A stretch of 64,000 nucleotides of DNA from Psychrobacter sp. AH5. Lineage in GTDB: Bacteria; Pseudomonadota; Gammaproteobacteria; Pseudomonadales; Moraxellaceae. The notes below the pieces were generated by a model, which saw only the letters and a list, made by a program, of their open reading frames with translations, was not told the origin of the DNA and did no database searches. Numbering within the stretch: the stretch's first letter is position 1; the number at the start of each line of letters is the position of its first letter. Shown piece by piece: positions 61,967-64,000 of the stretch. The translations under genes and the position numbers were made by a program. The DNA lies in NCBI RefSeq assembly GCF_040371085.1, contig NZ_JAMBMT010000001.1, positions 248,001 to 312,000 on the forward strand, read 5' to 3'.

Positions 61967-63487
61967 ATGACCGATAAAAAATGTCCTTTTGATACTACAC
62001 CACTTACCATGAGTAATGGTGCCCCTGTTGTCGATAATGAAAACAGCAAAACGGCTGGCAAGCGCGGCCCACTATTGGCCGAGGACTTATGGCTTAACGA
62101 AAAGCTGGCCGATCTTAACCGTGAGGTTATCCCTGAGCGCCGTATGCACGCTAAAGGTTCGGGCGCGTTTGGTACCTTTACCGTGACTAACGATATTACT
62201 AAATATACGCGTGCTGATATGTTTAGCCAAGTGGGTAAGCAGACTGAGATGTTCGCCCGTTTTAGTACGGTCGCAGGCGAGCGCGGCGCCGCTGATGCTG
62301 AGCGTGATATTCGCGGTTTTGCGCTAAAGTTCTATACCGATCACGGTATTTGGGATATGGTCGGGAATAATACGCCAGTATTCTTTGTACGTGATCCACG
62401 CAAATTCCCAGATCTAAACAAAGCGGTCAAGCGTGATCCGCGTACCAATATGCGCTCAGCGACCAATAACTGGGACTTTTGGACCTTATTGCCAGAGTCT
62501 TTGCATCAAGTTACTATCACTATGAGTGAGCGCGGTATCCCAGCATCTTATAGACATATGCACGGCTTTGGCTCGCACACTTATAGCTTTATCAATAGTG
62601 AAAATGAGCGTTTTTGGGTCAAATTCCATTTTGTTACTCAGCAAGGTATCAAAAACTTAACCGATGCAGAAGCGGCTGAGATTATCGCTAGTAATCGTGA
62701 AAGTCATCAACAAGATCTGCTTAATGCTATCGACAATGGCGATTTTCCAAAGTGGAAGATGTACGTGCAAATCATGCCAGAAATGGATGCTGATAAAGTG
62801 GCATATCACCCCTTTGATTTGACCAAAGTCTGGCCAAAAGGCGATTATCCGCTGATTGAAGTTGGCGAGTTTGAATTAAACAAAAACGCAGAGAACTATT
62901 TCTTAGATGTTGAGCAAGCAGCTTTTGCACCCAATAACTTAGTTCCCGGTATCAGCGCCTCCCCTGATCGCATGCTACAAGCGCGCCTCTTTAGCTACGC
63001 TGATGCCCAGCGTTATCGCGTCGGGGTCAACCACAAGCAAATACCGGTGAATAAACCAACTTGTCCTGTGACCAGTAACCACCGTGATGGTCAAGGACGC
63101 GTTGATGATAACTATGGTGGTCGTCCGCACTATACGCCAAACAGCTTTCAGCAGTGGCAAGAGCAGCCGCAGTATGCTGAACCGCCATTAAAGGTGGATG
63201 GCTATGCCGAGCATTATGATTTCCGTGAAGATGATAGCGATTATTTTAGCCAGCCGCGCGCGCTGTTCAATTTAATGAATGATGAACAAAAGCAAGTGCT
63301 TTTTGATAATACTGCCAGAGCGATGGGCGATGCTTTAGACTTTATTAAATATCGTCATATTCGTAATTGTCATTGGTGTGATCCTGCCTATGGCGCAGGC
63401 GTTGCCAAAGCTCTTGGCATGAGCGTTGAGGATGCTATGAAGGCTCGCGATTCAGATCCGGCTCGTGATTTGCCAAGCTGTCTGTAG
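61967..63487 (+). CDS. katA: Catalase (clade-3-type monofunctional haem catalase)
   Basis: The enzyme splits hydrogen peroxide. The catalytic His61 lies in [14 protein letters not shown], the haem-pocket Asn in [16 protein letters not shown], and the proximal haem ligand Tyr344 in [14 protein letters not shown]. The length of 506 residues fits small-subunit catalases. ATG 61967 is supported by AAGGAG 9 bases before; the frame is open to 61928 without a ribosome binding site. Two Cys near the end (CHWCDP) and the sequence type suggest KatA. A strong terminator follows. Confidence 0.95.
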   Translation: MTDKKCPFDTTPLTMSNGAPVVDNENSKTAGKRGPLLAEDLWLNEKLADLNREVIPERRMHAKGSGAFGTFTVTNDITKYTRADMFSQVGKQTEMFARFSTVAGERGAADAERDIRGFALKFYTDHGIWDMVGNNTPVFFVRDPRKFPDLNKAVKRDPRTNMRSATNNWDFWTLLPESLHQVTITMSERGIPASYRHMHGFGSHTYSFINSENERFWVKFHFVTQQGIKNLTDAEAAEIIASNRESHQQDLLNAIDNGDFPKWKMYVQIMPEMDADKVAYHPFDLTKVWPKGDYPLIEVGEFELNKNAENYFLDVEQAAFAPNNLVPGISASPDRMLQARLFSYADAQRYRVGVNHKQIPVNKPTCPVTSNHRDGQGRVDDNYGGRPHYTPNSFQQWQEQPQYAEPPLKVDGYAEHYDFREDDSDYFSQPRALFNLMNDEQKQVLFDNTARAMGDALDFIKYRHIRNCHWCDPAYGAGVAKALGMSVEDAMKARDSDPARDLPSCL

Positions 63488-63557
63488 TAAATTACTGATA
63501 TAGAGTTAATAATTGATAATCAGTCTGTCAATAAAAAGCTTAGTTTATAATTTTCCG

Positions 63558-63588
63558 CACCGCTTTAGGAAACTAAGGCGGTGTTTTG
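63558..63588 (+). terminator. Terminator of katA
   Basis: CACCGCTTTAG pairs with CTAAGGCGGTG (one G-U pair) around GAAA, followed by TTTTGTT, 70 bases after the katA stop. Confidence 0.75.
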
Positions 63589-63609
63589 TTATCTAATAGC
63601 GCCATTGAT

Positions 63610-63637
63610 CTTGAAATTTCTCCTTGTGGCCTTATTA
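63610..63637 (+). promoter_or_regulatory. Candidate heat-shock (sigma-32) promoter of htpG
   Basis: CTTGAA at 63610-63615 equals the sigma-32 -35 consensus; CCTTATTA at 63630-63637 agrees with the -10 consensus CCCCATNT-like box at the outer CC and the ATTA end; spacing is 14 bases. It lies about 115 bases before htpG, a known heat-shock gene. Confidence 0.6.
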
Positions 63638-63751
63638 GTATAGACAGTCTAGCTTTAGCAAAATCCGCTTTATGCGCTTAGTGTCAAGCTATTTGCTAGA
63701 GCTAACGAGCTGTTTTTTGATTTAAGATTTGTACAACCTAAAGGAGTTTTT

Positions 63752-64000
63752 ATGAGTGAAGAGAATCAAAACCCTGCTGTAAAAAAACATACCTTTGAAG
63801 CAGAGGTGGCCCAGCTACTACATTTAGTAACGCATTCGCTATATTCTAACGCGGATATTTTTGTACGTGAATTGGTCTCAAACGCATCCGATGCTTGCGA
63901 CAAATTACGCTTTGAGGCGACCAATGATGATAGCCTATACGAAGATGATGGTGAGCTGAAGATTCGTATTGCTATCGATGAAGAGGCTAAGACCATCACT
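63752..64000 (+). CDS. htpG: Chaperone HtpG (Hsp90), N-terminal part (cut by window end)
   Basis: HtpG is the bacterial Hsp90, an ATP-dependent chaperone. The visible 83 residues contain [42 protein letters not shown], the GHKL ATPase start with the catalytic Glu in [16 protein letters not shown] lies 5-6 bases before ATG 63752. The rest of the gene lies outside the window. A heat-shock-type promoter stands upstream. Confidence 0.95.
   Translation, partial: MSEENQNPAVKKHTFEAEVAQLLHLVTHSLYSNADIFVRELVSNASDACDKLRFEATNDDSLYEDDGELKIRIAIDEEAKTIT

Noticed and set aside
1..64000. tRNA or rRNA genes
   Set aside because: I looked for tRNA-like T-arm (GGTTCRANTCC) and CCA-end patterns in the intergenic regions and saw none; a covariance-model search was not possible here.

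Overview
The window looks like a chromosomal segment of a gammaproteobacterium of the family Moraxellaceae, most likely Psychrobacter. The evidence is moderately AT-rich DNA, Psychrobacter/Acinetobacter-like proteins with Asn/Ser/Asp-rich inserted tails, a half dcw cluster beginning at murG, and a SpoT whose synthetase domain looks degenerate. This assignment rests on reading the proteins, not on a database search. Almost the whole window is core genome. I see no tRNA, rRNA, CRISPR array, prophage or intact insertion sequence.

Layout. 1-9.2 kb: 3' end of argE, a LysE-type exporter, the RNA ligase gene rtcB, a small MITE-like element with terminal inverted repeats and 8-bp target duplications, a small basic protein, miaB, a lytic transglycosylase, and a secreted RNase T2-like protein that seems to have lost its catalytic histidines. 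9.6-16.2 kb: mdh, a DUF2789 protein, ribF, a GNAT acetyltransferase, a lipoprotein, murJ and ampD. 16.3-22.5 kb: a DUF4105 membrane/periplasmic protein, an NAD-binding epimerase-like protein, an unknown protein, pyrE and gshB. 22.6-31.7 kb: the cell wall and division block murG-murC-ddl-ftsQ-ftsA-ftsZ-lpxC. 32-43.4 kb: a DciA-like protein, a CHAP-domain secreted protein, a DOMON-like protein, yhbY, rlmE, ftsH, folP, sdhE, a YgfX-like protein, a DUF937 protein, recX and recA. 43.4-44.5 kb: a roughly 1-kb gene-free region with three perfect DnaA boxes, an AT-rich core and two kinds of inverted repeat. 44.5-53.5 kb: trmB, a membrane protein with a pilin-like C-terminus, a Kef-type antiporter, an unknown protein, a zinc/cation diffusion facilitator, priA and ridA. 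53.5-59.2 kb: spoT, rpoZ and gmk, with a YadA-like trimeric autotransporter on the opposite strand between gmk and rpoZ. 59.5-64 kb: ispH, a small membrane protein, a thioesterase-like protein, a catalase, and the 5' end of htpG behind a heat-shock-type promoter.

How the genes work together. Peptidoglycan is the main theme: precursor synthesis (murG, murC, ddl), lipid II flipping (murJ), divisome assembly (ftsQAZ), turnover and recycling (slt, ampD, CHAP protein) and lipid A commitment (lpxC, with ftsH as its likely protease). RNA maintenance is a second theme (rtcB, miaB, yhbY, rlmE, trmB). Genome maintenance and stress form a third (recA, recX, priA, DciA-like, spoT, katA, htpG).

The observations I would look at first are the DnaA-box region beside recA, the MITE-like element beside rtcB, the histidine-less RNase T2-like protein, the membrane protein carrying a pilin-like domain, the altered nucleotide-binding motifs of FtsA, and the adhesin that separates gmk from rpoZ and spoT.
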